Shown one piece after another: positions 38,367 through 47,378 of a DNA stretch of 60,757 nt (within the stretch, counting starts at the first letter, position 1; the number at the start of each line of letters is the position of its first letter). Location of the stretch: contig JAETQI010000025.1 of NCBI GenBank assembly GCA_021770755.1, positions 1 to 60,757 of the forward strand. The letters are read 5' to 3'. The translations under genes were made by a program, and so were the position numbers. The notes beneath the pieces were generated by a model. That model searched no databases. It was not told the origin of the DNA and saw only the letters and a list, made by a program, of their open reading frames with translations. This DNA comes from Lachnospiraceae bacterium. GTDB taxonomy: Bacteria > Bacillota > Clostridia > Lachnospirales > Lachnospiraceae.

Positions 38367-39029
38367 CTACGCATCCCTTTTTTCCGATTTCTCTAATTTA
38401 TCGATCGTCCTGCTTGTTTTCTCCGATCTCACCGAAGTTTCGATCGTCAGATCCATGTGTCCGCTGACCGGCACGCCTGACGCATCAAACATGTCATACT
38501 CTCCTGAGAAGGACACCAGCCTTCCCGCCATCTGTATGCCTGACCACTGAAATCCTACCTGCCTTGTGGGACTCTGCCGTATCATTTTTAATAAATGCTC
38601 CATCTGCTGCCGCACGGACAGATCCCCCGGAAAACGGCTGTGAAAGACAAGAGAAAAGGACATATCCACAGAGCCCTCACCTGTGACGGACGTGAGCTGA
38701 TCATGTACGTTCCCTTGATTTTCGTACTTGATACTACTGTTTTCCGACACACTGGCGTGATACCGGATGCTTGCCGGATTGTACTGCACTGTGAGTTCCT
38801 GTATGCCGCTGTCAAAAGGATCCGTCTGCGCGTTCCGGACAGCGGTGCTGACCGCACCCTGTTCTAAAACCCTCCGCGCCGCCTGATTCTGCGATCTTCG
38901 GATCTGCCCGCCCTCCCGCGCATTTTTCCCCGATGATCCCGACAGTGATGCCGTATTCTCTCTGTCCCTGCTGCAGTCGATCGTAAGGATCGCCTTGCAC
39001 AACGTCTTGTCCTGTTGTTTTTGTTCCAC
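38367..39029 (-). CDS. Tube adaptor (Afp7/Pvc7-like), copy 2
   Basis: The 220-residue protein contains the CIS tube-adaptor pattern LTVQYNPASIRYH followed by VDMSFSLVFHSRF and FDASGVPVSGHMDLTIE. This family joins the tube to the spike hub. It is a paralogue of the next gene upstream; both have the core FNP/YNPAS and FDASGxP motifs. A GTG start follows a GGAGTC ribosome site. No LysM domain is apparent, unlike Afp7 itself. The first 65 residues are polar and low in pattern. Confidence 0.78.
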   Translation of the reverse strand: MEQKQQDKTLCKAILTIDCSRDRENTASLSGSSGKNAREGGQIRRSQNQAARRVLEQGAVSTAVRNAQTDPFDSGIQELTVQYNPASIRYHASVSENSSIKYENQGNVHDQLTSVTGEGSVDMSFSLVFHSRFPGDLSVRQQMEHLLKMIRQSPTRQVGFQWSGIQMAGRLVSFSGEYDMFDASGVPVSGHMDLTIETSVRSEKTSRTIDKLEKSEKRDA

Positions 39030-39035
39030 ACTGCA

Positions 39036-39572
39036 TCAGACTCCTTCCAATGTCAGATTGACTGTCGCCCTGGTAGGCATCCCGGATGCGTCAAACAGGA
39101 CGTACTCTGCTTCCACATTTTTCAGCATACCTTTGTATGACAGCTCTCCCCAGCAAAATGCCGCCTGCCGCACATAGGGATTCCTGACCAGCGAGAGAAA
39201 ATTTTCCACGTCTGGCTGCACATCTGCATCCTGATCCACTGACCTGTCAAATATAAGCCTAAAACTCACATTGACAGACGCGTCCGACGCATCCGCAAAA
39301 GCGGTCGCCACCTCATCCTGGCCGCTCTGGATCAATGAGGTTTTCTTTCTCTTCTTCTCTTTCTTTTCCCACGACCTGTCACGCGTAGAGAAAGAAAGGG
39401 TAGAAGGATTGAACTGCACTTTGATGATCGTACTTTCATGTCCCCGATCGATGTCACTCCGGCTGTCAGTCCTGCCCGACAACCGATCTCTGACAACAGC
39501 GCTGCGAGGCGTGTCCGCCCCTGCATCTGTGCCGTGAAATACCTGAATATACGCTGTTTCAATCTGTTCCAT
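39036..39572 (-). CDS. Tube adaptor (Afp7/Pvc7-like), copy 1
   Basis: The roughly 178-residue protein has the same core as its downstream neighbour: IIKVQFNPSTLSFSTR, VNVSFRLIFDR and VLFDASGMPTRATVNLTLEG. It probably is one ring at the junction between tube and spike. A tandem pair of such adaptors suggests two stacked rings or a hexamer-to-trimer transition shared by two proteins. The start is either TTG 39578 or ATG 39572; the ribosome-site spacing is compatible with both. Confidence 0.78.
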   Translation of the reverse strand: MEQIETAYIQVFHGTDAGADTPRSAVVRDRLSGRTDSRSDIDRGHESTIIKVQFNPSTLSFSTRDRSWEKKEKKRKKTSLIQSGQDEVATAFADASDASVNVSFRLIFDRSVDQDADVQPDVENFLSLVRNPYVRQAAFCWGELSYKGMLKNVEAEYVLFDASGMPTRATVNLTLEGV

Positions 39573-39632
39573 GCTCAATATCCCCTCTTACACCGTTTTT
39601 ATCCGAATGCATATTCTATCCATATGCCAGCC

Positions 39633-42608
39633 TCAATATCCTCTCCTGCGCTGCTCGTTTTTGAGTCTGCGCTCGAGTTCGCGATAAACGATGTCCGAAA
39701 TTGCGTGCACCTGCGATTTCAGACTGCGATCCATCATCCGTGTAAGCTGTTCTTCGCTCTCACTGTACAGTTTGCGCTCTATCTCCTGCAGCTGTCTTTG
39801 CAGGAGCTTCTTTTGCTCAGCCTGCTCCTGCCGGATCTGCGCCTGCAGCTCCATCTGCAGCTCTTTGCTGCCTGAAATCTGTTCCGCGTTGACCGCTTTG
39901 CCCTCTAGGACATCTAGAAACTCCGGCGGCATCTGCTGTTCTGATTTGTAGACGAAATCAATGGCTTCAAATCCGGCAGTCTCGCCCTCCCCGACTCGCC
40001 TCACTGCAAGATTACATTGATCTGGATCAATGTGATCTTGAAGCTGTCCCTGTTCTGCATTGTCCGTTCTGTGGTTTGAAGCCTGTGATGAAATCTCCGG
40101 CCGCTCCACACTGACTGCCGCAATTCCGGCTTTTGCAGTAATGTCTGCCTCTGTTCCTGCCGTCATACCATCCGGGTCTTGCGGACTTTCCTGATATCCC
40201 AGAAGCCTTTTATAAAAAAGCTGCGTACTTTCGTCCGTAATCCGCAGGATCCTCTCTATTTCATCAGACGGTTTTTCCTCCACCGCATGCGCACTGTCAT
40301 AGATCTCACGCAACACCGCATACGGATCCTCCAGGGCGCGAAGCGCACTCTGTCTCGCTCTTGTCTGATCTACAACGATCTGCTTTGGCGGCATCCCCTG
40401 CGCATTTTTGAGATTCTCCTGCTCCAGCAATCGCTTCATATGAAGGTTATGAAGATTCACCTGGTCCAGCAACGCTTTGTTCTCCGCGAACGAAGGATCT
40501 GACGCCGACATCCATTCGCTGTAACGATCCAGAAATGCACTTATGTAGTCATGCCCTGGATCCTGTCGCGGCTGCGCTGAAGTATGTATTGGCATATCAC
40601 GCTGCAGTGATTGTATCTGTTCACGCTCTTGTCCGCCCAATATGTCCACACTGCTTTGAAAAATCGTTTGATCTTCTGATATATTATTATGTCCCTGCCC
40701 CGTCTGTACGCTGATGCCATTTTGACTATAGTCTGCTTCAAGCATCTGTAATATCTGCCTGTATTCAAGTTCACTGCCTTGTCCGTCTGACCTCAACTGT
40801 TCAGATGCAGAGTTCCATATCAATGATGTGTGTCCCCATTCACTGCCCTGCCCGTCTGAATCCTGCTGGTCGCTTGCTGGATTCCTCGCCAGCAGTGTGT
40901 TCTCTTCTGATTTACTGCCCTGCCCGTCTGAAATCTGATGGTCACTTGCCGGATTCCACATCAATGATGTGCGCTCCTGTTCCTGTCCACTCTGAATATC
41001 TATAATGCCCTGTAACGCATTCACTGTTTCCTGAATCTGCTGTACATGCCATCTGTGTTCACTTTCTGTCATATTTGCCGCATTGACGCCATGCTGTCCA
41101 TTCTCTGCCGGCAGTCTATGCGAACCATCCTCCTGAATTTGTCCATCTGCATCATTCCAGTCATGATCTATCGGATACATCTGTCGTATTTCTCTCTGTT
41201 CCCGCTCACCTGTACCATCTGAAATACCATCCGTCACATGCATCTGCAATACATCCTGTCCGCCTGGCTCTTCCAGTTCATACAGCTGCTTCGCTCCCGT
41301 TCGCTCTCCCTGATGGCCTTTTACTATCTCACGGAATGACTGATATTCCTCCCGGAATGTGCGCAGCGTTTCCCTGTATTCCCGCTCTTCCTCCACGACT
41401 GCATCCGTCAAAAACGCCTGTCCTGCCAGCCATCTCTCAAGCTGTATTCTCCCGGAAAACTGTCTCTGAATATTCTGGTTCTCCCACAGGGACAGCACCA
41501 GGCTGCCTCCCGCCGCCTCCCCTTCAGAATCTTCTTTTGAGTACGGCAGCTGTCCCAACAGCTGTGTCAGCTTCAATTCACCCTGCACCAGTTCAAACAT
41601 TCCCTGCGCATAAGCCTGATATTCTTTCACATTGGCATTTTCCTGATATGGATCATGCCAGAACCGCTCCAGCACATCCGACGCACCCTGGCAGAAAATA
41701 TGTGTATAGTCCCTCCACCAGGTCTCAACAGAACCTGATCCCTCACGGCACTGCTGCCATCCACAGTGTATCTTCTGGATCATATTTTCCAGAATCGCCG
41801 CCGCGACATGCTGTACTGCCTTTTCCCCGCTCAGCTCTCCCTGCCCGAACGGCCGGATCTCATAATACATATGCTCCTGCCACACAGCCGGATTGGTCTG
41901 GTCAAGCACAAGCTTCCTGAACCTGGAGAGCCAAATGGCATCCGCCTGTTCCATCCAGGCTGCCTCCCGGATCCCACGCACGGCACTCCTTCCCCTGTCC
42001 GCCTGACAATTGTATGCATACATGATACGATCACACTCCGCAGTCATCAGCCGCTCGAAAATCTTATCGTGCAGGTAAAGGCTGAACCTGCATTCCTTAT
42101 CCCATGTATTCTGCAATGCAATCTCACTGCTCTCATGAAGATGCTGCTGAAACCAGCCAACCGCCCCCGCAATTTTCATTCCATGCTCAATATAGTGGTG
42201 CAGCAGCCTGTTCAGCAAAGTGTTCCGCTCCATATGGCGATGCATCTGCCGCATAAATTCACGGACATCAGAAATACCGATCTTCTGCAGTACGGACACC
42301 ACAAACACTTCATCCTGATAGGTAAACTGCGGTGTAAAGCAGAGCAGCAGCCTGTTGATCAACTGGTTCAAAAGGTCCAGTTTCATTCGGTTCTCCGTAT
42401 GAACACGGTTCTCCACCGTCAGAAAACTATGACATTCCATATTCAGAAACTGTTCCGGCTCGCGCATCGTCATGTGAAGGAGATCCGCACTTGTGATCTC
42501 TGTGCCGATCAGCCGATAGTTTGCTGCGATCTTCTCTCCCAGCAGATCTGAGCCGATCCGGATCGGTGAAATGCTCTGCAGACGCATCGGCGTTTTGATC
42601 GTCAGCAT
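39633..42608 (-). CDS. Large hydrophilic protein of injection operon, unknown
   Basis: This 991-residue protein is hydrophilic, Gln/Glu-rich and without membrane segments. The first 430 residues are helical and Trp/His-containing, with MRLQSISPIRIGSDLLGEKIAANYRL near the start in separate blocks. The middle (about 545-615) contains three near-repeats of 23-24 residues with the shared core SDGQGSE, encoded at 40771-40982. The last 100 residues are coiled-coil-like (EQKKLLQRQLQEIERKLY). The position between the second tube gene and the adaptors is where minor tail proteins occur. A tape-measure role is possible, but the hydrophobic segments usual for those are absent. I do not recognise a family. 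Confidence 0.72.
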   Translation of the reverse strand: MLTIKTPMRLQSISPIRIGSDLLGEKIAANYRLIGTEITSADLLHMTMREPEQFLNMECHSFLTVENRVHTENRMKLDLLNQLINRLLLCFTPQFTYQDEVFVVSVLQKIGISDVREFMRQMHRHMERNTLLNRLLHHYIEHGMKIAGAVGWFQQHLHESSEIALQNTWDKECRFSLYLHDKIFERLMTAECDRIMYAYNCQADRGRSAVRGIREAAWMEQADAIWLSRFRKLVLDQTNPAVWQEHMYYEIRPFGQGELSGEKAVQHVAAAILENMIQKIHCGWQQCREGSGSVETWWRDYTHIFCQGASDVLERFWHDPYQENANVKEYQAYAQGMFELVQGELKLTQLLGQLPYSKEDSEGEAAGGSLVLSLWENQNIQRQFSGRIQLERWLAGQAFLTDAVVEEEREYRETLRTFREEYQSFREIVKGHQGERTGAKQLYELEEPGGQDVLQMHVTDGISDGTGEREQREIRQMYPIDHDWNDADGQIQEDGSHRLPAENGQHGVNAANMTESEHRWHVQQIQETVNALQGIIDIQSGQEQERTSLMWNPASDHQISDGQGSKSEENTLLARNPASDQQDSDGQGSEWGHTSLIWNSASEQLRSDGQGSELEYRQILQMLEADYSQNGISVQTGQGHNNISEDQTIFQSSVDILGGQEREQIQSLQRDMPIHTSAQPRQDPGHDYISAFLDRYSEWMSASDPSFAENKALLDQVNLHNLHMKRLLEQENLKNAQGMPPKQIVVDQTRARQSALRALEDPYAVLREIYDSAHAVEEKPSDEIERILRITDESTQLFYKRLLGYQESPQDPDGMTAGTEADITAKAGIAAVSVERPEISSQASNHRTDNAEQGQLQDHIDPDQCNLAVRRVGEGETAGFEAIDFVYKSEQQMPPEFLDVLEGKAVNAEQISGSKELQMELQAQIRQEQAEQKKLLQRQLQEIERKLYSESEEQLTRMMDRSLKSQVHAISDIVYRELERRLKNEQRRRGY
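40771..40982 (-). repeat. Three coding tandem repeats of about 70 bp
   Basis: Units begin near 40771, 40840 and 40912 (69, 72 and about 71 bases), each starting with a TTCACTGCC-like block followed by TGTCCGTCTGA or TGCCCGTCTGA. They keep frame and encode 23-24-residue repeats with core NPASDxQxSDGQGSE. Unit differences indicate age. Copy-number change could alter the length of the 991-residue protein. Confidence 0.85.
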
Positions 42609-42623
42609 GTACAGCCCTCCCCT

Positions 42624-43094
42624 CTATTCCATAACCCCCATAGCATTTTCAACAGAAACCTGCTGATAAGCGATCTCTGTCGTCACAGACAGAAGACCGC
42701 CCTTCTCCGCATCCAGCTCCCCGTACTTTTTGCTGACAACCGTCACACCAGAAAATGTAAATACCATCGTCGCACGGTTAAACTCGCGTACATAGCGGCT
42801 CACATAGAGCACCAGCGGCATCGTGCTCTGGTATCCCACCGGGAGCGGATCAAAATGGTTTTCCCCGATATAGCGCTCGACCTGCAGGATATTGGGTTTG
42901 GAAACCGGCTTTTCCCTCAGCTGCACATATTCATTCACGCCGCCCTCCATAATGTTCTCGTACTCTTTCTCCTGCACGATACCGCTCACCCTGGTGCACG
43001 GCAGATCGTACAGGGCGTCCACCCTGAGCAGAAAAATGTAGTTCGGCATTGGATTGTTAACAATTTCTTCTGTTGGCTGTGCGATCAGTCCCAC
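42624..43094 (-). CDS. Second tube protein (Afp5/gp19-like)
   Basis: This 156-residue protein has the T4 gp19/eCIS tube pattern: NNPMPNYIFLLRVDALYDLPCTRVSG (opening strands, two blocks), then YVSRYVREFNRATMVFTFSGVTVVSKKYGELDAEKGGLLSVTTEIAYQQ as separate segments. It differs from the main tube gene at 48250 and likely forms the ring nearest the spike. The open frame starts at GTG 43094, but that codon touches the AGGAG ribosome site; CTG 43088 or an internal start would have better spacing. The AT-rich island ends just upstream, so its normal expression context has been altered. Confidence 0.83.
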   Translation of the reverse strand: MGLIAQPTEEIVNNPMPNYIFLLRVDALYDLPCTRVSGIVQEKEYENIMEGGVNEYVQLREKPVSKPNILQVERYIGENHFDPLPVGYQSTMPLVLYVSRYVREFNRATMVFTFSGVTVVSKKYGELDAEKGGLLSVTTEIAYQQVSVENAMGVME

Positions 43095-43137
43095 CTCCTA
43101 ATCATTGTCTAGATAGAAGTATTCTAAACAACTCTGT

Positions 43138-43698
43138 TTATTTCAAATCCAAACAATGATTAAATTTAATACCTCTATCTGATAAAGTTTCCCAAAAATT
43201 ATTTTGTACAAAGCCGGTTATTGAAATATTATAATGTAAAAATTCAACCAACTTCATAAATTCACTTGGCAAAGGATACTTATATAATGCGAATCTTACA
43301 TCTTTTGCACGATACCCAAAATGTACATGGTAAGACTCATGACCATAGTCTTTTTCGTTTTTCAAATCCATATCAAACCTAAAATACTCACTATATGTAT
43401 ATGGATTTGGAAGATACGCCATTGATCCTTTATATACTTCAATCTTTTTTCCAACCTTTTCTCCTTCAAAGAAAAATTGTACAAAAGAATCTTCATTTAA
43501 TGAAAAACTATACTGTAAATTTTCATTTACCCACAAATAATATTCTTCATACGATTCAAACTTCTCATTACTTACGTGATTTACCCATGTTATCTGATTC
43601 AAATTGTTTTTGCAAAACCGAGGATTCATTATACCATACTTTACTCTGTTGATATGATATATTTTCTCAATATTTGTATATACTCTGCTTAACTCCAT
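43138..43698 (-). CDS. Small unknown protein of AT-rich island
   Basis: I do not firmly recognise this 186-residue protein. It is AT-rich in coding sequence, unlike the injection genes on both sides. A central YGHESYHVHFGYRAKDVRF segment (about residues 117-135) with conserved-looking histidines, followed by a YPLPSEFMKLVEFLHYN helix, recalls proteins catalogued as DUF2290; this is from memory and uncertain. It overlaps the helicase gene by 10 bases, so the two are co-translated and probably function together. Confidence 0.65.
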   Translation of the reverse strand: MELSRVYTNIEKIYHINRVKYGIMNPRFCKNNLNQITWVNHVSNEKFESYEEYYLWVNENLQYSFSLNEDSFVQFFFEGEKVGKKIEVYKGSMAYLPNPYTYSEYFRFDMDLKNEKDYGHESYHVHFGYRAKDVRFALYKYPLPSEFMKLVEFLHYNISITGFVQNNFWETLSDRGIKFNHCLDLK

Positions 43699-45872
43699 TC
43701 TTTTCCACCCAACTTGTTTATTAACTTTTCCTTTATCTCATCTGGTAAATTATCCACAAAATCTGAATCAATCTCTAATAAATCCGCAATTGCTTTTTCT
43801 CCTGTCTTTTTCACATATTTTCTTCTGGCATGTTCCTCTGAACTTAATTTTCTTGCTATGTGATTTGTATCTGGAAACACAAAATCCATCTTTTGTTCAT
43901 CCCTGACATCATGAATCACTATCTTACATTCATCCAGAACCTTATCCATATTTGCCCCTACACCTGTGATGACCAGCCAGCCTTTTGAACGTGTAAACGC
44001 AGTAAACGCCCTGTTCCTTGCTTCCACGAAATCCACATAGTCATATATGCTTTCGCATCCCATAACATAGACAACAAATGCTTCGTTTCCTTTTGCTTTA
44101 TGCACTGTTGACAGGGTTACCGAACCTTCGATCCCAAAAGCATCCCGATCAACGTCAAATCCCGGTGCTACACTTCGTATCCCATTAGAAAATAATTTTG
44201 ACTGCAACATTGAAAATCTGTTTTTCAAACCACTATTTGTCAACGAAATGACAACAATATCATGAGGCAAGACACTTTCGATTTTTATCATTTTCACGAT
44301 ATCATTGGCAACAGTATCTATTTCCTGTTCCAGAGAGTCAACTTTTCTGGCTCTAACTGCTTCAATATTTCCACAATAAAAACTTCTCGCAACGCTCACA
44401 CTGTTCTCAGGCGGACGCTTTATTACCATGTGATCCCCAGCCTTGCAATTTCCCTCTAAAATATCATAACCTATAGAATTCCAGATTTTCTTATCCTCTA
44501 TCACCTGCATATAACCTGACGGATTATGAATTCCCAAACCAATTCCGTGAGCCAGCATCAGAATCTCCAGCGGATTCCTATATGACTTGCGGAGCATATA
44601 ATCCATCTCAATCCCATTTCCATATGTCCCCTTACTGAAATCCACTAAATAGTTCCCATTTTCATCTCTTCCAAAAAGCTCTTCCACATCGACTGTTTCA
44701 ATATTATCTAAACTTTGTAACTCATCATATGCAAAAATAATCCTTTTTGGCTGTTTTGTTAACTTATAAATAACCTGAAAAAAACTCGCTGGTAAATCCT
44801 GCGCTTCATCAATCAATACATAATCATACTCTTCTTCTAATTCTTTTCTATTTAAATCAGAAAACACATAGTCTAGTGGATTATCATACTGTCTCGAAAA
44901 ATTTTTCGGAACTACAGAATTCCTAAAACAGGCTCTTGTATAGACTCCCTCCCTATATTTTGATCCCCATGAATGCCTGACCAACATCCTGTCCCAATCC
45001 GGTTCTGTCCCTTTCGCGTCCCTGTAAAACTTTGATATCAAATCCCTGATCTGATTATATAAAGCTTGTGTATGAAATGTATAAAGTATTTTTGCGTTTG
45101 GCTCATACATATGCAGATAAGCGGCTTTCAGTGTCAATATAATCGTTTTCCCAGTTCCCGCCATTCCACGTATTCTTTGAGGCCCATCTGGTATCTGAGT
45201 AGCCGCCAAATGCTGTTCATTCGCCAAAACATTTATTTTATGAGAAATATTTTTTATAGCATCCCCTATTCTTTCGCTCTTCTCTTCTTTGATAATCCGT
45301 TTAACAGTATTTAAAGCCCCTGCTCCCTGCATAACAGAAATGAACAGCTCAGATAAGTCCTCTTTCAGATTAGCTTTATATCGAAACAAGTCCTCAAATC
45401 GTAAATTATCTGTTTTTCCCAAAATAATTATTTCTGTATCACTATTCTGAAACTGACTCAGTTTCTTTCTCATCGCATCGTTCTCCGCATTTATAAGCGG
45501 AAATATGACAACCCTGTTAATTTCAATTTTGTTTCGCAGCAATCTTTGTTTTTGAAAATTGTTACCCAGCTCCGTTGCATAGTCATCCAATACCAGAAAT
45601 GGATTATCCCTCTCCTCTCCATTAACCACCCAAAACTCCTGATTAATTTCTTCAATATCACTCTCATACCACTCATAAAAATTTATAATAGATACACCGT
45701 ATTCTTTATCTGCGATCACAATATCTGGTATCTCATCATAGTTCGTTGTAGACATAGGATATTTATAATATAAATATCCTTCCCTTTGCGATCCCATCTC
45801 TGCCATTTTATAAAAAAAATCTTTTATTGTCTGATAATTATTTATTTCATTACTTCTAATAATTGCTTGCAT
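43689..45872 (-). CDS. SF1 (UvrD/Rep-type) helicase of AT-rich island
   Basis: The 727-residue protein is a superfamily 1 helicase. Walker A GMAGTGKT is at 236-243, motif II VLIDEAQD at 352-359, motif III AYDELQS at 381-387, motif IV LRKSYRNP at 427-434, motif V STVHKAKGNE at 588-597 and motif VI RNRAFTAFTRSKG at 619-631. The first 200 residues recall a nuclease-like fold (IPDIVIADKEYGVSIINF), but the expected E-x-K is not visible, so nuclease activity is doubtful. A GGAGG ribosome site and an upstream palindrome (45914-45927) precede it. AT-rich codon use marks it as acquired. Helicases of this type occur in many phage-defence systems; that role is inferred here. Confidence 0.88.
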   Translation of the reverse strand: MQAIIRSNEINNYQTIKDFFYKMAEMGSQREGYLYYKYPMSTTNYDEIPDIVIADKEYGVSIINFYEWYESDIEEINQEFWVVNGEERDNPFLVLDDYATELGNNFQKQRLLRNKIEINRVVIFPLINAENDAMRKKLSQFQNSDTEIIILGKTDNLRFEDLFRYKANLKEDLSELFISVMQGAGALNTVKRIIKEEKSERIGDAIKNISHKINVLANEQHLAATQIPDGPQRIRGMAGTGKTIILTLKAAYLHMYEPNAKILYTFHTQALYNQIRDLISKFYRDAKGTEPDWDRMLVRHSWGSKYREGVYTRACFRNSVVPKNFSRQYDNPLDYVFSDLNRKELEEEYDYVLIDEAQDLPASFFQVIYKLTKQPKRIIFAYDELQSLDNIETVDVEELFGRDENGNYLVDFSKGTYGNGIEMDYMLRKSYRNPLEILMLAHGIGLGIHNPSGYMQVIEDKKIWNSIGYDILEGNCKAGDHMVIKRPPENSVSVARSFYCGNIEAVRARKVDSLEQEIDTVANDIVKMIKIESVLPHDIVVISLTNSGLKNRFSMLQSKLFSNGIRSVAPGFDVDRDAFGIEGSVTLSTVHKAKGNEAFVVYVMGCESIYDYVDFVEARNRAFTAFTRSKGWLVITGVGANMDKVLDECKIVIHDVRDEQKMDFVFPDTNHIARKLSSEEHARRKYVKKTGEKAIADLLEIDSDFVDNLPDEIKEKLINKLGGKEWS

Positions 45873-45913
45873 AGATCTCTGCCTCCAATGATCATATATA
45901 CATTTTTAACCCC

Positions 45914-45927
45914 ACACTTTAAAGTGT
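45914..45927. promoter_or_regulatory. 14-bp palindrome upstream of helicase, possible operator
   Basis: ACACTTTAAAGTGT is a perfect palindrome 42 bases upstream of the helicase start. A related half-site (GAACACTTACTTTAAC) lies about 75 bases further upstream, inside the same 156-base gap between the RES and helicase genes. This layout fits a dimeric repressor, but no regulator gene is present nearby. Confidence 0.4.
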
Positions 45928-46028
45928 TCTTACTATGAATCATATATTCAATTCATTTACTGCATCTTATGAAATATTATTGGTCTCCATATAGAACACT
46001 TACTTTAACATATTTCCTAAATCTTCTC

Positions 46029-47207
46029 TTACAAATCAGGCGAAATAACAACACTGCCATCCAGTCTATCCAACCTATTATCCGACTCTAAAACCTGTTC
46101 AATTCTTCGGAAAATACTCTTTTTATATCCGAAATAACCATTATCAGATGTGTATATTTTCGCGTAATCTAATGGTGAACTGTTGTCAGAATCAAACTGT
46201 CCTTCATAATCTTCAAAGATTATTTCAGGTTTTCTGACAATATCTGTTAGTATTTGTAATTCCTTTCCAGAATAGTTTTTTATTACACTTAAAAATTTGT
46301 GCAGATATGGACATTCATTCGTTGCGCTAAACTCAAAAGATCTTACCGGAAAAACATAGTTGGTATATGTCTGCCATGCTTCTGTATACTGACATCTAGA
46401 AATTTGTCCCGCCTTGATAGAAGCATATTTAATACCTATTAACTCATAATCCTTTTTGTCATTTACATTAAGCACATACTCAAGCATAAATTGTGGAAAA
46501 ATGTATTCAGGTTTAAAATCATCTGCCTCATTCTCTACAACAATTGAACATAATGCAATCAAAGGCCAAAGCAAAAGATACTTTTCTAATGTAATTTTGG
46601 GGTTTTCTGTATTTAACTGAATAAATTCTATTTCTGGTAAAATACTTAAGTCTATTACTCTTAAATCAGAATCACTATCTGTTTTACTAATTAGCGCTAC
46701 TTGAAACATTTCTGTAGAGGGGCGATCCAATTCAAGCCAACAGACATATGAAGATGCTCCCAAATATAAACAGGGCAACCCTGGAAAACTATATCGCTGT
46801 GTCTTAACTTTTCCGCGTAAATCAAAAGGAATATGATACATTTCATTATTTTTAAAATCTCTATTCCCAGCATTATAACGGGCTCGATAAAAATTCGTCT
46901 CTTCCAACTTAGAAATTAATAAATCTTCCTCTATTATCAATGTTTCAATTGCCTTAACAAAATATTGATAGGATATACTATGATGTCCCAAAAAATAATT
47001 GTCATACATTTGCCTGCATAATTCTTTAAAACTTTCGATTTGAGATACTATGCTATAATCAACTCCATTTACCTTTAATGTCTCTACATACTTCTCTATT
47101 ATCCCTAGCATGCCAGCTGTAAATCCATTCTTGGAATCATAAACAACAGGAATTACTAATGTTTCATCCTTTAATATATCATTATTCACAATTACTTCTC
47201 CATTCAT
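46029..47207 (-). CDS. RES-domain protein (possible NAD-degrading toxin)
   Basis: This 392-residue protein has a RES domain in its first half: NFYRARYN (Arg108/Arg110), KTQRYSFPGLPCLYLGAS (Arg138, Ser140, residues 135-152) and VCWLELDRPS (Glu159). These supply the Arg-Glu-Ser set that names the family. RES toxins degrade NAD+. About 100 helical residues precede the domain and 200 follow, so it is longer than classical Xre-RES toxins and no Xre antitoxin is next to it. It lies 156 bases upstream of the helicase in the same direction and is strongly AT-rich. I infer an abortive-infection-type effector partnered with the helicase. The start ATG lacks a strong ribosome site. Confidence 0.83.
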   Translation of the reverse strand: MNGEVIVNNDILKDETLVIPVVYDSKNGFTAGMLGIIEKYVETLKVNGVDYSIVSQIESFKELCRQMYDNYFLGHHSISYQYFVKAIETLIIEEDLLISKLEETNFYRARYNAGNRDFKNNEMYHIPFDLRGKVKTQRYSFPGLPCLYLGASSYVCWLELDRPSTEMFQVALISKTDSDSDLRVIDLSILPEIEFIQLNTENPKITLEKYLLLWPLIALCSIVVENEADDFKPEYIFPQFMLEYVLNVNDKKDYELIGIKYASIKAGQISRCQYTEAWQTYTNYVFPVRSFEFSATNECPYLHKFLSVIKNYSGKELQILTDIVRKPEIIFEDYEGQFDSDNSSPLDYAKIYTSDNGYFGYKKSIFRRIEQVLESDNRLDRLDGSVVISPDL

Positions 47208-47378
47208 ATCAAATTATTTTGAATCTCGTTCCATATAACATCCTTCCTAACAATCCCACCTCGAAATAACATCCTCCATACCGAACAAACTATATCTTTG
47301 ATTGTCCTTCATCATCCTATACTCGTTTTATTATGTATCGTTTGGAAACAAATTTCAAGAAACTTGTGAAAACAAATA

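Noticed and set aside
39633-42608. 991-residue protein as the tape measure
   Set aside because: It lacks hydrophobic membrane-like segments and continuous long helices. I left it as unknown.
43689-45872. The 727-residue ATPase as the AAA+ ATPase of the injection system
   Set aside because: Its motifs are those of an SF1 helicase, and its composition and position mark it as island cargo.
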